From Diphasiastrum complanatum (Eukaryota; Streptophyta; Lycopodiopsida; Lycopodiales; Lycopodiaceae): a DNA stretch of 58,000 bases. This document shows positions 1 through 12,302 of the stretch, piece by piece. The stretch is from assembly GCA_029204225.1 (NCBI GenBank), contig CM055097.1:6593676-6651675 (forward strand). The letters run 5' to 3'. The notes under the pieces are model-generated. The model ran no database searches. It was not told the origin of the DNA and was given only the letters and a program-made list of their open reading frames with translations. The position numbers and the translations under genes are program-made. Each line of letters opens with the position of its first letter. Position 1 is the first letter of the stretch.

Positions 1-582
1 ATCGTTCTGATCACTTTCCGTTTTTACTATATTGAGATCCGAATTTTTTTGAAATTGGGTCCTTAAAGGCTATCTTCCAAGCTTAGGGAGAGACCCACCG
101 TGTCAAAATTTGGGGAAAACGCAAAATAGAGGTTTAATTTTGCGTAGCGAATCCGTTTCTGTCGGAACAAAAGCTGCACATGACCAATGTCTAAGCTCCG
201 TTTTGATTCAAAAATCTAGTGATTTAGACACTGGCAGAAAAACTTACTAAGTTTTTAATGCGTAGACCTCCATTTTTCATTAGGGACAACATAGACTTTA
301 CAGAAAAATGTCAATGTAAAACTTGCTAAAAGCTTATCAAAAGCTAGTAATTAATTGTCATGCTAAGTACAGAATATATATAGATTGAAGTGGATGTTTT
401 TCAAGGAATTAAGAGGTCAAATTGGTTTTACGAACTAACCAAGTGATAACCCTAGTCGAGGTGACGTCTTATGCCCTCTCCCTCGGTTACGTGCACTTAT
501 CATTAGTTAGCTAAGTAAAACACTTGCAAAAAAATCCTAAAACTAAATTGATCATTCATTTACGTCATTGAAGTTGGCTATA

Positions 583-740
583 ATGGATCAAAGAACCTCA
601 TTTGATAAATTTGACGGTAAGAACTTTCATACATGGCAAGTCAAGATGAGATTATTATTGACTGAGAAAAATCTCTGAGATCTTGTTGACGGTTCCAAAG
701 TTATTTGCGTGATAAGAGAGTTGCTGCTTACATTGGTCTT
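583..740 (+). pseudogene. Truncated copia gag N-terminus (remnant)
   Basis: The reading frame opens at the ATG at 583 with the usual copia Gag start (FDKFDGKNFHTWQVKMRLLL). This is followed by a TGA where a Trp codon belongs (…EKNL*DLV), an internal deletion, and a short match to the next conserved Gag block (LRDKRVAAYIG). The frame ends abruptly at 740, where the tandem repeats of the copia A LTR begin. Bases 1-582 would be its leader; I see no PBS or coding there. It is a dead fragment of an element other than A, since A has its own complete gag start at 1592. Confidence 0.75.
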
Positions 741-990
741 GACACTCTGGCCAAGTGGCCAAAATACCTTAGAAATCAGTTTTAAGGCACCTTCACCTTT
801 TTCGCCTTTTTTGCTCCTTAGCAAAAAATGCGACACTCTGGCCAAGTGGCCAAAATACCTTAGAAATCAGTTTTAAGGCACCTTCATCTTTTTCGCTCCT
901 TAGCGAAAAATGCGACACTCTGGCCAAGTGGCCAGAATACCTTAGAAATCATTCTTAAGACACCTTCGTCTTTTTCGCATTTTTGTTGAC
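741..990 (+). repeat. Tandem repeat of ~82-91 bp with two hairpins per unit
   Basis: Units start at 741, 832 and 914 with GACACTCTGGCC. Each holds an inverted repeat CTGGCC-AAGT-GGCCAG (or a one-base variant). The units also carry, in varying quality, a second inverted repeat of the form TTTTTCGCT-CCTT-AGCGAAAAA. The same three-unit array sits in the 3' LTR (starts 5794, 5885, 5966), so it belongs to the LTR rather than to the insertion site. Confidence 0.85.
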
Positions 991-1449
991 CGACTTCGCC
1001 AATGGATGAATAACCCTAAAAGAGTTGGACAAATAACTATCCCAAAGGCGGTTGACGGGTACCAACTTTTGTACGTATGAAAAGACTGGCATAAATGGCC
1101 TTTAAAGCTTAAAAGATATTTCCTCTCTTGTAAATCTCTATATTAACTGATACAAGCTATGTAAGTGTTAATTAATTTTTGAATTTCTCTTTCAATCAGA
1201 GTTATCTGTAGCCAACGTTAGCACGCTCAGCAAGCTAAAGTTATTACTTCAAGCCATTGTACTCATTGTTGCTATTTTCTTTTTATCAGAGTGCAATTTT
1301 TGTCTCACTACTGCGTCGTTTATTTGCGCAAACTGTATGAATTCTTCTACTTGAATGTTTTTGCTGCTAACTGTTGTGTTTCCGTTCCTACACGCCTACG
1401 CTCTGAGCAACCGAGCCTCCGCTGCGCTCACGACCATCGTTTTACGACA
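741..1449 (+). repeat. 5' LTR of copia A (truncated at its start)
   Basis: It matches 5794-6461 over most of its length and ends in ACA directly before the primer-binding site at 1450. The copia-type start TGTTAGA seen in the 3' LTR is missing. The match begins exactly at the first tandem unit (GACACTCTGGCC). An indel of roughly 35-40 bases around 1025-1075 separates the two LTRs. Confidence 0.85.
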
Positions 1450-1460
1450 TGGTATCAGAA
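1450..1460 (+). other. Primer-binding site of copia A
   Basis: TGGTATCAGAA directly follows the LTR. It matches the 3' end of initiator tRNA-Met, the primer used by most plant copia elements. Confidence 0.85.
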
Positions 1461-1591
1461 CAAGCATTTCAGTAATCTGCATTTTTATTGCGGATTATAG
1501 TCTTGTTTCTATCAAGACGTTTTTCTAGCAAACGCGCAACCAACAGTATTCTGACAGTCGTTGTTTCTACCAACGATCTCGTTCAACCATA

Positions 1592-2497
1592 ATGGATCCA
1601 TCATCCAGTTCATCTCTCATTGACAAACTCGATGGAGATAACTACCATCTTTGGAAATTCAAGATTAAGGTTATACTTCTAGCCAAAGAATTGTGGGACA
1701 TCGTTGATGGCACAGAACTCAAACCAGAAGGTGATGCAGCCATCATCACCAAGTGGAGACTGAGAGATGGCAAAGCATTTGCCATGATCACCCTCAACAT
1801 AAAGGACACTCAGATCAGCCACATAAGTGCTGTTCAGATAGCTAAGGATGCATGGGACATCCTAGCAACTCTCTACGACATTAGAGACGTTACATCCAAG
1901 CTCCATTTGTGGAAGAAATTCTTCAACCTCAGAATGTCTAAAGCAGATAGTGTTTCGAGTCACCTCAACACTTTCAAAATTCTTATGGAACAGATGACTG
2001 CAATAGGCTTAGTCATAGAAGATTCTGATGCACTCATGACTTTATTATCGAGTCTACCTGAAGCCTACGAAAATTGGGTAATGGCAATTTTTACCCAGGA
2101 GCACCTCACTCTATCAAGAGTAATCTCGCTGCTCCTACAAGAACAAATCAGAAGATCAACATCCTCCTCAAGCTCAAGATTGGATTCTCAAGCTCTGTAC
2201 TCAAAAAATCAGAAGTTTAGATCCAAGAGATCTATAAAGTCAGACTCTGCTGACAAAAAGAGCAACATGCAGTCTGGACCAAATTTTGGTTCAGGATCAA
2301 ATTCAAGCTCTTCATCATTCCAACTTGTGTAGAAACTATTCTGCAGATATTGTAAGAGGACTGGTCACGAAATCAAAAATTGTCGAATTTTTAAGTACAA
2401 CAATGAAAAGAATAAGATGTTCCAATAACAAGCATATAGTGCTACAGCCAGTCACTCAAACCAACAACAAGAAGAAGAAGAAGATGAAGCAGCTTTC
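1592..2497 (+). pseudogene. copia A Gag with CCHC knuckle
   Basis: Gag is the capsid-like protein of the element. The N-terminal part (LDGDNYHLWKFKIKV) and the UBN2-type core (about residues 60-190) are present. An in-frame TAG at 2330-2332 precedes the zinc knuckle, which is readable as CRYCKRTGHEIKNC (C-X2-C-X4-H-X4-C). A second in-frame stop follows, before the protease. The frame is the same as that of the downstream pol, as in copia elements with one Gag-Pol frame. B (10513-11361) is a close relative. Confidence 0.85.
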
Positions 2498-4028
2498 ATG
2501 ACCAAAGTCGGAGAACAACAAGATATCGAATCTTGGTATCTAGACTCCAGAGCAACTCAACACATGACTCACCATCACGACTGGTTAAAAGACTACAAGT
2601 CGTTCACCCACTCTCGAGTTATGCAATTTGGAGACAACTCATCGCATTCAATTGAAGGTGAAGGAACAGTCAGGGTTGAATTCAAAAGGGATGAAGTCAA
2701 GTTGTTGTCCAACGTTCTCCATGTTCTAAATCTGACCAAAAATCTGCTCTCAGTTAGCAAAATCACCGATTCAGGTCGGAGGGTCAAATTTGATATAGAA
2801 GGCTGCACAATCCTTGACAAATCTCGGAAGGTTCTAGCCTATGGAAGAAGAAGCGGCTATCTTTACAAACTCAGCCATTGTTATTATTCTAACATTCAAG
2901 CTCTTCACACAGCCACTTCTGAATCAACTGGTATGTTGTGGCATTTCAGACTTGGCCATCTTAGCTACAATAGTATTCATCAAATGGCAACTCAGAATCT
3001 AGTACAAGACCTGCCTTCAGTTAGCAAGCCAACTTTTCCAAGCGAAAGCTGTATTATCAGCAAGCATGCTAGAAGTCCCTTCAGTTCAGACTCAGTTCAT
3101 ACATCCAAGGGCTTGCTTGACCTTGTACACAGCAACATTTGTGGCCCGATGCAGACTGCTTCCACAGGGGGAGCTCTCTATTTCCTAACCTTCATTGACG
3201 ACTTCTCTCGAAGGACTGCAACCTACTATATGAAGAACAAATCTGAAGCATTCAAGTTCTTCAAGCAGTTCAAGACGTCTGCAGAAAACCAAACCCAGAG
3301 GAAGATCAAGACTCTACACACAGATGGAGGGGAAGAGTACATCTCCACAGAATTCAAGGAATTCTGCAAGGCCAACGGGATACTTCAACAATTCACAACC
3401 AACTACTCACCTCAGTCCAATGGTATAGTTGAGCGAAAGAACCGGACACTCATCGAAAGTGCCAAGAGCATGATGGCCCATGCCTCTCTTCCAAAGAAGT
3501 TCTGGGCAGAAGCTGTTACTACAGCTGCCTACTTATAGAATCGATCCATCACCAAAGCCCTGAATGGCAAGACACCTTATGAGGTGTACACAGGATCAAA
3601 ACCATCACTCAAAGATATTCGAATGTTTGGATGCATCGCTTTTGCTCAGATCCCTGAGGATCTAAGAAGAAAGCTAGATGACAAGAGCAGAAAAACGATC
3701 TTCATCGGCTATTTCCAAAATCACAAGGCATACAAGCTCTACAATTTGGATACCAAGAAGGCATTCACCAATAGAGATGTCATTTTCATGGAAGACCAGT
3801 TCCTCGACCACAAAGGAAAAGCTACTGATAATTCTGACTCACGGATTGAGCAACCAGTCAATTCCGATCTAGAGATTCAAATGCAGAATCTTGATACTAA
3901 CTCAGAAGATGATTTAGAACCTCAACAAGTCAACCCATATCAAAGGCCTGAATTTCAACCCGGAAGGTCGAATAGGTCCAGACAGCTTCCATCCAGATTT
4001 ATGGATGATCCGGCTTGCTACTTTGTGC
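2498..4028 (+). pseudogene. copia A protease and integrase
   Basis: The protease site reads WYLDSRATQHM, with Arg in place of the Gly of the D-S/T-G triad. The integrase zinc-binding region keeps the two His (WHFRLGHL) but the first Cys is Ser (SESCIISKHARSPF). In the catalytic core the first Asp is Asn (DLVHSNICGPM), while the Asp (HTDGGEEY) and Glu (NGIVERKNRT) remain. An in-frame TAG at 3536-3538 splits the integrase; the frame then resumes through the C-terminal region (GYFQNHKAYKLYNLD). Three independent active-site losses point to long decay. Confidence 0.85.
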
Positions 4029-5580
4029 AGGAACCGACCACAATTTCTGAGGCGATGTCTACTCCTGATGCTAACCAGTGGAAAGCAGCAATGGACACCG
4101 AATTTGATTCTCTTATGGAGAATCAAACATGGACACTCACTGAACTGCCAAAGGACCAAAAAACAATTCCATGCAAATGGATATTCAAGGCGAAGTACGA
4201 TGCTGAAGGAAGGCTAAATCGTTACAGGGCCAGGCTAGTCGCCAAAGGCTTTTCCCAGATCTGGATTATTCAGAGACCTTCAACCCAGTCGTCAAATTTG
4301 TGTCGATCTTCCTGCTCCTCACCTTTCCAGCTGCAGCAGATCTCGAAGTTCATCAGATGGATGTCCAGACCGCTTTCCTCAATAGAACCATCGAAGAGAA
4401 AATCTATATGACACAACCAGAGGGATACAAACTCAAAGGCAAGCAACAGCACCTTGTATGCAGAATTCACAAGGCGCACTACGGGCTGAAATAGTTACCC
4501 AGAGACTGGTTCCAGAAGATTAATGTATTTCTGATAGAGAATGGTTTTATTCCAAACTCAGCAGATTTGAATGTTTACTTCAAATCTGTATCATAATACT
4601 TCATCATCATCACTCTCTACGTAGATAATACACTCTTATTCAGTAATAATCTGAATCTGATGAAGGATACAAAATGCATGCTGGCCCAAGAACACAAGAT
4701 GACTGACCAGTCCACTATTGTCTCAGGATCCAAATTCAACGAGATCGACCCAGCAGACTGATCTTTATCAGTCAGCAACGATATCTCAACAACGTATTGG
4801 AAAAGTATGGAATGGCCAACTGCAAACCCAGTCACTTTTCACTAGACCCTGGACTAAAACTCTCAAAGGAACATTCTCCTCAAACTGAGACAGAAAAGGA
4901 GGAGATGAAGCGCTACCCGTTTCAATCCATCATCGGCTCACTGATGTACGCAATGATTTGCACGCGACCAGACCTTGCATATTCGATCAGTACACTCAAC
5001 CGGTTTCTGTCAAATCCAGACGTAGCTCATTGGAAAGCGCTAACAAAAGTCATGAAGTACATTCAAGCAACGACAACTCTCAGCATCTGCTATGAAGGCA
5101 GCCAAACTGCCAATATCCTTGAAGCCTACACATATGTGGATTGGACAGGAGATGTCGACACCAAAAAATTAACTTCTGGATTTGTATTTTTATACAACCA
5201 AGGCCCAATCTCATGGACCAGCCGGAAGCAGACCTCAGTTGCATTATCATCAACGGAATTTGAACATATAGTTGTCACAAATGCAACCAAAGAGGCGATC
5301 TGGCTAAGGCAACTGCTTGCAGACATCAACCTTGCACAACCACTTCCTACAACAATCTATTGTGAATCAAAGCACAATAGCGTTATCTCTCAATCCGAGA
5401 TTTCACTCTCGAAGCAAACATATAGAGATCAGGTCTCACTACTTTAGAGAGGAAAGTGCACAGTAAGGAAGTAGTATTGATTTTCTGCAAAACAAAGCAC
5501 ATGGCAACAGATTACTTCACAAAGGCTCCATCAAAGGAGCAACATCTCATATTTAACGATATGTTAAATCTGAAGATCAA
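4029..5580 (+). pseudogene. copia A reverse transcriptase and RNase H
   Basis: RT starts with the conserved block around TWTLTELPKDQKTIPCKWIF. The frame shifts near 4260 after AKGFSQ and continues in another frame with HQMDVQTAFLNRT, which is the RT Asp block. A stop follows at YGLK*. The YVDD box reads YVDN near 4620, so a catalytic Asp is gone. RNase H (about 5080-5450) keeps the characteristic TSRKQTSVALSSTEFEHI block. Short indels and stops break the rest. Confidence 0.85.
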
Positions 5581-5600
5581 AGTTTTTCAAGATCCACATT

Positions 5601-5609
5601 AAGGGGGAG
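5601..5609 (+). other. Polypurine tract of copia A
   Basis: AAGGGGGAG lies directly before the 3' LTR start, TGTTAGA. It is the plus-strand primer site. Confidence 0.8.
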
Positions 5610-6461
5610 TGTTAGATTTCTTATGCTCAGGCTTAAACAAATCATTCAAGTAATGAGAATCCTGAAAAACTGAAGGTCGACAACATATTTTTAGGCCTTC
5701 ACATTTTTTTCCCTTTGAGATTTTCTGTGACATAGAAATCATTTTTAGACACCTTTGTCTTTTTCACCTTTTTTGCTCCTTAGCGAAAAATGTGACACTC
5801 TGGCCAAGTGGCCAGAATACCTTAGAAATCAGTTTTAAGGCACCTTCGTCTTTTTTACCTTTTTCGCTCCTTAGCGAAAAATGTGACACTCTGGCCAAGT
5901 GGCCAAAATACCTTAGAGATCAGTTTAAGGCACCTTTGTCTTTTTCGCTCCTTAGCAAAAAATGCGACACTTTGGCCAAGTGGCCAGAATACCTTAGAAA
6001 TCATTCCTAAGGCACCTTCGCCTTTTTCACATTTTTGCTGACCGACTTCGCCAATGGATGAGTAACCCTAAAACAGCTGGATTGTACATATGCAAAGACT
6101 GGCATAAATGGCCTTAAAAGCTTATAAGATATTTCATCTCTTGTAAATCTCTATATTATCTGAAACAAGCTATGTAAGTGTTAATTAATTTTTGAATTTC
6201 TCTTTCAATCAGAGTTATCTATAGCCAGCGTTATCACGCTCAACAAGCTGAAGTTATTACTTCAAGCCATTGTACTCACTGTTGATATTTTTTTTTATCA
6301 GAGTGCAATTTTTGTCTCACTACTGCGTCGTTCATTTGTGCAAACTGTATGAATTCTTCTACTTGAATATTTCTGCTGCCAAGTGTTGCGTTTCCGTTCC
6401 TACACGCCTATGCTCTGAGCAACCGAGCCTCCGCTGCGCTCACGACCACCATTTTATGACA
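5610..6461 (+). repeat. 3' LTR of copia A (complete)
   Basis: It runs from TGTTAGA to …TTATGACA (852 bp), with TG/CA ends. It contains the same three-unit hairpin array as the 5' copy and the same 3' third (CTACTGCGTCGTT…GAGCCTCCGC). Differences from the 5' LTR are frequent, including one indel of tens of bases, so the insertion is not recent. Confidence 0.85.
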
Positions 6462-7012
6462 TTTCTAACTTGTAGTGTTCCACTCAAATTTGATTTCTAA
6501 TCCAACAAATGGACGTGTAATCACAATTCTATCACTCCCTCACAAAGCTAGAATGAAGATAAGGTGAAGTGAAAACTACTCTCAAGCAAATCTTGCCAAT
6601 CTTGGCTATTTTTGGACAATAGAATGACCCTATCTCTCTCTATCACTTTGATGTACTTTCAAGAACTGTTTTTTACTTTAAGAGGACTTGAATTCAGCCT
6701 AGATTAATTAGTTCTCACGAATCAAATTCAAGACTAATTGATGGCAAGTGATCTTGGTAACTTATCTTAGGATTTGCACCAAAAATTATATCAAACTGAC
6801 TCCAGATGAAATTTTAGTGATCCAATGATTTAAATGCTGCTTTAGAGTTGCCCACACGTGTGAATAGTACGAAATTTGATCTAGAAAAAGTTTGGGATCA
6901 AATCCCCTCACCAAAACTTGCATACCAACTCGCTCTTCCAATACTAGCTTTTTGCACCAAAAACCTGCTAAACCTGGATCAGTCTTAAACATTGATCAAT
7001 AGCCTTGTACTT
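6462..7012. other. Unassigned sequence left of a minus-strand PBS
   Basis: No convincing coding region. A 68-codon minus-strand ORF (6786-6992) has no recognisable motif. By position this would be the leader of a minus-strand copia element whose PBS is at 7013-7025, cut off by element A. Confidence 0.4.
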
Positions 7013-7025
7013 GGCTCTGATACCG
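7013..7025 (-). other. Copia-type primer-binding site on the minus strand
   Basis: On the minus strand the sequence reads CGGTATCAGAGCC, one base off the canonical TGGTATCAGAGCC. It is preceded by CAACA, an LTR-like end. It implies an LTR starting with TGTTG at 7026 and extending to higher coordinates. Confidence 0.6.
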
Positions 7026-10000
7026 TGTTGAAAGTATAGTACTTGAGGACCATAAATGGACCTTTGAATGATCCACAAGGTTGATTTTGTGCTTGATTAA
7101 CAATCTATCAGATACTAGTCAACCAAAAACAAGATCTAGTTTAGCAGCTTGATAGAAAACAAGTAGAGACAATCAAAACATTGATCAAGAACTGAATTCC
7201 GAGTTCACATGTGTGAAAATCAAGCTGTTGTACGACCTATAGACAGAGGTTAATGTGTGCCAAAGTTGGGTCTATCATCATTCAAAGAGAGAAAATCCGA
7301 GACATCGATCAAAAGAAAAAAAAATAGCAAAAGAAAGGCAAAAATCACTTAAACGGATGGATCAGCTACCAATTTTCCATAAAAATTGTCATGGATAATC
7401 TCACTATGACCCATTACATAAACACATGTGTCATTATCTGGCAGATTCTTCCAAAATCCGCATATGTTACTCACATATATCACTGAGAGTCTTGTAACTC
7501 AGCTACCAAAGAACTCTATTTATCATTAGTAAATAACATATCTGGGAAATCTCTGAAGTGAATAATTCCACATCACAAGTTTTCCAACCATCATACTTTT
7601 ACAAACATAAATTCTTCAACCAATCAACCTACTTCAGATATTAGTGTATAAACCAAGATTAGGTTGACTTAAGGTTAAGATTAAAGCTTTATTCCATCTG
7701 ATCCAATCAGTGGAATCTTAAATTAATCTTTACCACCACTATCCATAATCATGAATATCTAGCAGCTCAAAACCCCCAAAACTTCTCTAGTTCCACATTA
7801 TTCAAAACAATTACTAGAGATTTCCTCTATTCCCACTGGATAGTTCCACCATTGCACACATACTGGATTCCACAAAAGAAATCTATGCAACTGGTTGATC
7901 CCATGAAAGTCTTATTCCTATCATGTTCTTCTCTCCCTTTTAAAAGAAATTTCATATTTTCGATTAAAAAATTCTCATGAGACAACGTATAAGATATCAA
8001 AGATTCGAAAAAGTCAGCAATGAGTATTCAATACTATTACAAACCAGACAAAATCATAAAACATCTTATCCCAAGTGATAGAAACATACTCTCAATAATC
8101 AACTATCAAATAGAGATAAACAATTTGGGCTCAGGAAGTCTAAATTCCACTTAATCAGTTGAAAACATCAATTGATTCTAAGCTATATTCACAAAACTAA
8201 AATGGAAGCATAAATTCATATAATTTTAACAGCCCTTCAGAACCAAGTTCTTCACTGGAAGGAATTATATGAATCTCAATCTAATTGTCTCGTATTTAAG
8301 AAGAGGTTTAAATTAAAAGAGAAATAGCTTTTAAGGGTTTCCGAATTGAAATTTATGAGATACCATTTAGGGATCCGGATCTATATCTCATAACCTCTCC
8401 AAATACCCTAAACAAGTTTAACCAATGGTTTCAACTTTTAGCTTTACTAATTATGTAGAAACTAACCACTGGTCTACCGATCATTCTCGCACAAGAATTC
8501 CCCTTTGAAATCGTTGTTGTCCCATACCATCAGTTTTCTCTCCAAGAAAGTTCTTTGCTTTTAGACCTGCTCAACAGAAAATCAAAATAATTATCTGACC
8601 ATCCTATATCCAAACATAGGATCCAATCTTCAAGAAGATCTTTAACCACATTATCCGATAATCCAGAGACCTTAAAACTTCCACCTGGATTTCCAATACT
8701 AGATATCTATTCCACCAAGTACTGGAGTACCCCCATATTTGTTTCTAATGGATCAATTGTGATTTAACGAGAATCTGTACATGGTTTTATTGTCACATAG
8801 ACAACCCATCTGGTTGGTATATCATTCCCTAATTCCTACCATCTGAGAGTTCCAACTCTTAGGAATAAGGCTCATTACAGTACAAATGTGAACCAAGTTC
8901 ATTCTCGTTCCATGTCACAATTTCCCATAACAAAATAGGGTCAACTCATGGTCCTATAGATACTTAATATAAATTCAACTTTATGAATTCAAAAAACCGG
9001 TGCTATGCAATTTTCTTACAGGGATTATTTACCAATCCAAAAATTACATAACACGATCGCATTTACTTACTCAAGTGTCTCATTTTCTTCCCCCCTTAGG
9101 TTTTTTTTGGTCACCCACAAAATTTCATTAGCGAAGGCCCCAAAAAATCCTTTGACACAAGTAAATGCTAGGTTACTACCCTTTTGACTACACTAGCTTA
9201 AGTATTACATCGTTAAAGTTGCCTAAACCTAACAAAAAATCCATAAAATTTGGATCGAGGTACTTTTTTTACGATATTTGATACACTTAAATTTCATTGA
9301 ATATAGAGCTACCTCCCAATTTATGACCTTTATGCCATTTATTCACTTTAACATGTATCTCAAAAGCTTTAGTTGCCCCAATCCTAAAGATCAAAATCAT
9401 TTAGGATAAGCCTATCGGTGCAACACCGAAGTCGAAAAGGAAGAACCATAAACACCATTTAACTCAATTTACGGGGAATATCGATACTCCAGAGTTAAGT
9501 GGTTAAATAGCATAGTACCAAGGAATCAAATCCCTTTATTGGGTACATGCCTGAGAACTGTACCACTACCATCAATTTTGTCAAGATCGGTTTAGAAAAA
9601 TTCAAACCGATTAATACAGCTTGACATAAAAACAACGGTACCAAAGTTCCACAAAAATTGGGCTTACAGATAAATATCGATGTAACACACCAAGTTTAAA
9701 AGCCTATTGCTAAGTTGATAATGCATATTGTCCATGGAGAAGAAAAAATCAAATTCCTCTACCAAAACCGGAGAAGCAACATCCAAAAAATCAAGGTTAC
9801 AACATTGTTATCCATGCCCCAAGAAATCGAAATTTCTTTAACAAAGAGCTAGTAACTTAAATTTTCCAAGTTTCCAAATGCACTTTGGAACCAACTTTAA
9901 AGTTACCCAACGACAAGCCCTTAAAACCTCGATCACATCAACCGGCATGCACCAAGCATCGATACGAACGTTCATGCAATTCAACCAATTGTTATCCTAC

Positions 10001-10512
10001 TACATGCATCAAATCAACTTTAACAAAAAAAATCCATGCATTTTGAGAAAACATAGACCCTTAAAATTCTCACATGCCCTCATTACAAAAAACCCTATTA
10101 GGTTTAGATTAAGAATGAGGAGGCCAGACCTTACCTACAGCCGCCAACAAAAAATGATGAGGTTTCACAAAGCCAACACGAGAAAGAGAGATAGAGCAAG
10201 CAGAAATAGGGGTCCCCGGACATCGCTCTCCAACTCACATTCATCTTCCTCCAATCAACCTCACGACTGGCCATTCATTGAGAAACCCAACAGATTGCAG
10301 GCTTGCAACTCTCAAAAGTCCGCAACAATGTCTACGCACCTTTTCCTTATCAATGTCAACAACTAAAAAGCTCACAAAAAGTGACTGAAAAAGTAGTCTA
10401 TCTCGCTCAAAAAAGTAGGTGACTCTTGGAAAAGATCATTCTACCAACAACCTATCACTAGCCAGATTGAATTCAATAGCGTCATCGATATAATCGACAG
10501 ACTAAGTTCCAG
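7026..10512. other. AT-rich sequence, unresolved; probably LTR or leader of retroelements
   Basis: About 3.5 kb with no protein motif I recognise in any frame. The left end fits an LTR boundary of a minus-strand copia (TGTTGAAAG next to the PBS). The right end must contain the leader of copia B, whose Gag starts at 10513. A 162-codon plus-strand ORF at 9878-10366 is basic and low in complexity with no motif. I could not find the end of the putative LTR or a second copy of it in this window. Confidence 0.35.
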
Positions 10513-11361
10513 ATGGATTCTCAAAGTAAAGTTGGTCTTATCGCAGACAAGCTTAATGGATCCAATTATCATTTGTGGAAATTTAAGATGATGACCTTGC
10601 TAATCGCCAGCGACTTATGGGATGTTGGTACAAGTATAGAAGTAAAATCTGTAGACGATGACTCTAAGTGGAAATAGAAGGACGGTAAAGCTTTTGCATT
10701 TATTATCCTCAATATATCAGATACACAAATTGGACACATAGCCTAAAACATCAAGAGATGTTTGGGACATTTTGAACTCACTATATGACGTGAGGGACAT
10801 AACTACCAAGTTACATCTACGGAGGAAATTCTTCACATTCAAAATGTCTACTGGTGATTCTCTTTAGAGTCACATTAACCAGTTTAAGAATCTCTTGCAA
10901 CAGATGGCCGTTGTCGGATCAGTCATAGACGATCAAGACGCAATTATGACATTGCTTTCAAGCTTGCCCTCTACATATGAGAACTGGGTGATGATCATAT
11001 CGACACACTCAGATTTAGCTCTTACTAGAGTTATCACTATGTTGCTGCAAGAAGATAATCGAAGAAGTCAAGACACTTCGTCTACTTCCTCCTCTCAGGC
11101 TCTATATGTCAACAAAGGCTCGAAGCGACAAAAGCAAAAAAGCTCCAAGAAGGCTGCAATGAATCAGAAGCCGACTCAAGGTCAAGAACAATCATTGAAT
11201 CCACAATCAAAGAAGAAGACGTTTTGCAAGTATTGCAAGCGCAATAATCATGAGATCAAGGATTGTCGTATTCTCCAAGCAAAGAATGCAGCCAAGCAAC
11301 CCGATCAACAAGCGAACGCAGTTTTATCATCTCCCCAGCTCGAAGTGGACGAAGGCGCATA
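10513..11361 (+). pseudogene. copia B Gag with CCHC knuckle
   Basis: It starts at ATG 10513 with the same Gag opening as element A (LNGSNYHLWKFKMMTLLIA). An in-frame TAG replaces a codon after SKWK, a frameshift occurs near 10745, and another stop follows. The frame then runs to 11361 through the core (TLLSSLPSTYENWV) and the zinc knuckle CKYCKRNNHEIKDC (C-X2-C-X4-H-X4-C). No LTR or PBS could be assigned to it. Confidence 0.8.
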
Positions 11362-12302
11362 GCAAAGTGCATGTTATCACATGCGACACTTCCGAAGTGC
11401 TTATGGGCTGAAGCTATTTCCACAACAACCTGTATTCAGAACAGATGTCCTACTAAAGGCCTCTCAAACAAAATACCATTCAAAGTTTGGACAGGTACTA
11501 AACCTTCTTTATCAAACTTACCAGTTTTTGGATGTACTGCTTTTGCGTAGATACCTCGTGATCTCAGGAAGAAGCTTGACCTCCAGAGTATCAAGTGTGT
11601 TTTCATCAGCTACACTACTTCAGATTGGGCCTACAAGTTGTTCGATCCCATCGAGTCAAAGATATTCACTAGCCGGGATGTCATCTTCATCGAAGATCAG
11701 TTTCAAGACCTCAAAGGAAAGGGCTATTTCCCATGTAGCTAACCTATCAGATTCTCCTGACACTTTGAACTTTCCAGTCAGTCAGCTATTCCTATTGAAG
11801 GTCCAGGCTCCTCTACTTTTGACGAACAACAAATCAACGACGGATCAGAAGATGATAATGTTGCAGATCAACAACTACAGTATGATGGAAATAATCAACT
11901 TCCTGTATTACCCAGAAGATCTTCAAGGACTAGCAGACCACTAAACCGATATATCAATGAATCTACAGCTTATCTTGTTCAGGAACCGACGTCTGTCCAA
12001 GAGGCACTCAATCAGCCTGATTCAAATCTCTAGAAAGAAGCTATGGATAAAGAGTATTCATCTCTTATCAAGAACCAGACGTGGACAATTGTCGAATTAC
12101 CTGCCAGCAGAAACGTAGTTGATTGCAAATGGATTTTCAAAGTCAAGTACAATGCAGATGGAAGCATCAACAGGAGAAACGCACGACTTGTAGCAAGAGG
12201 ATTTTCTCACGTATGTTCTCAGAAAGATGAAAGATCTATTTCTTTCATTATACAATTCTAGAGCAGAATATGCAGTATCAACAGAAAAGCAACTTACCTA
12301 TC
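11350..12302 (+). pseudogene. copia B integrase C-terminus and RT N-terminus
   Basis: Directly after Gag the sequence jumps to the end of the integrase core (MLSHATLPKCLWAEAIST), so the protease and most of the integrase are deleted. The integrase C-terminal block follows (KVWTGTKPSLSNLPVFGC, then a TAG) and the RT start (NQTWTIVELPASRNVVDCKW to ARLVARGFSH, about 12043-12210). Homology then stops. About 90 bases of uncertain origin lead to the LTR of element C at 12303. It is an internally deleted relic. Confidence 0.8.

Larger units (their letters stand above)
741..6461 (+). mobile_element. Ty1/copia element A, decayed, 5' LTR truncated
   Basis: The order is LTR, PBS, gag, protease, integrase, reverse transcriptase, RNase H, polypurine tract, LTR, which is the copia order. 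The 5' LTR lacks about the first 180 bases of the 3' copy. Coding runs on the plus strand from 1592 to about 5580 with several stops and at least two frame changes. Catalytic residues are lost in the protease, integrase and RT, so it cannot move by itself. The 5' junction is a deletion or recombination point rather than a normal LTR end, so no target-site duplication can be read. Confidence 0.9.

Noticed and set aside
9878-10366. 162-codon plus-strand ORF
   Set aside because: Basic, Asn/Ser/His-rich, no motif, in a non-coding AT-rich stretch between retroelements; not supported as a gene.
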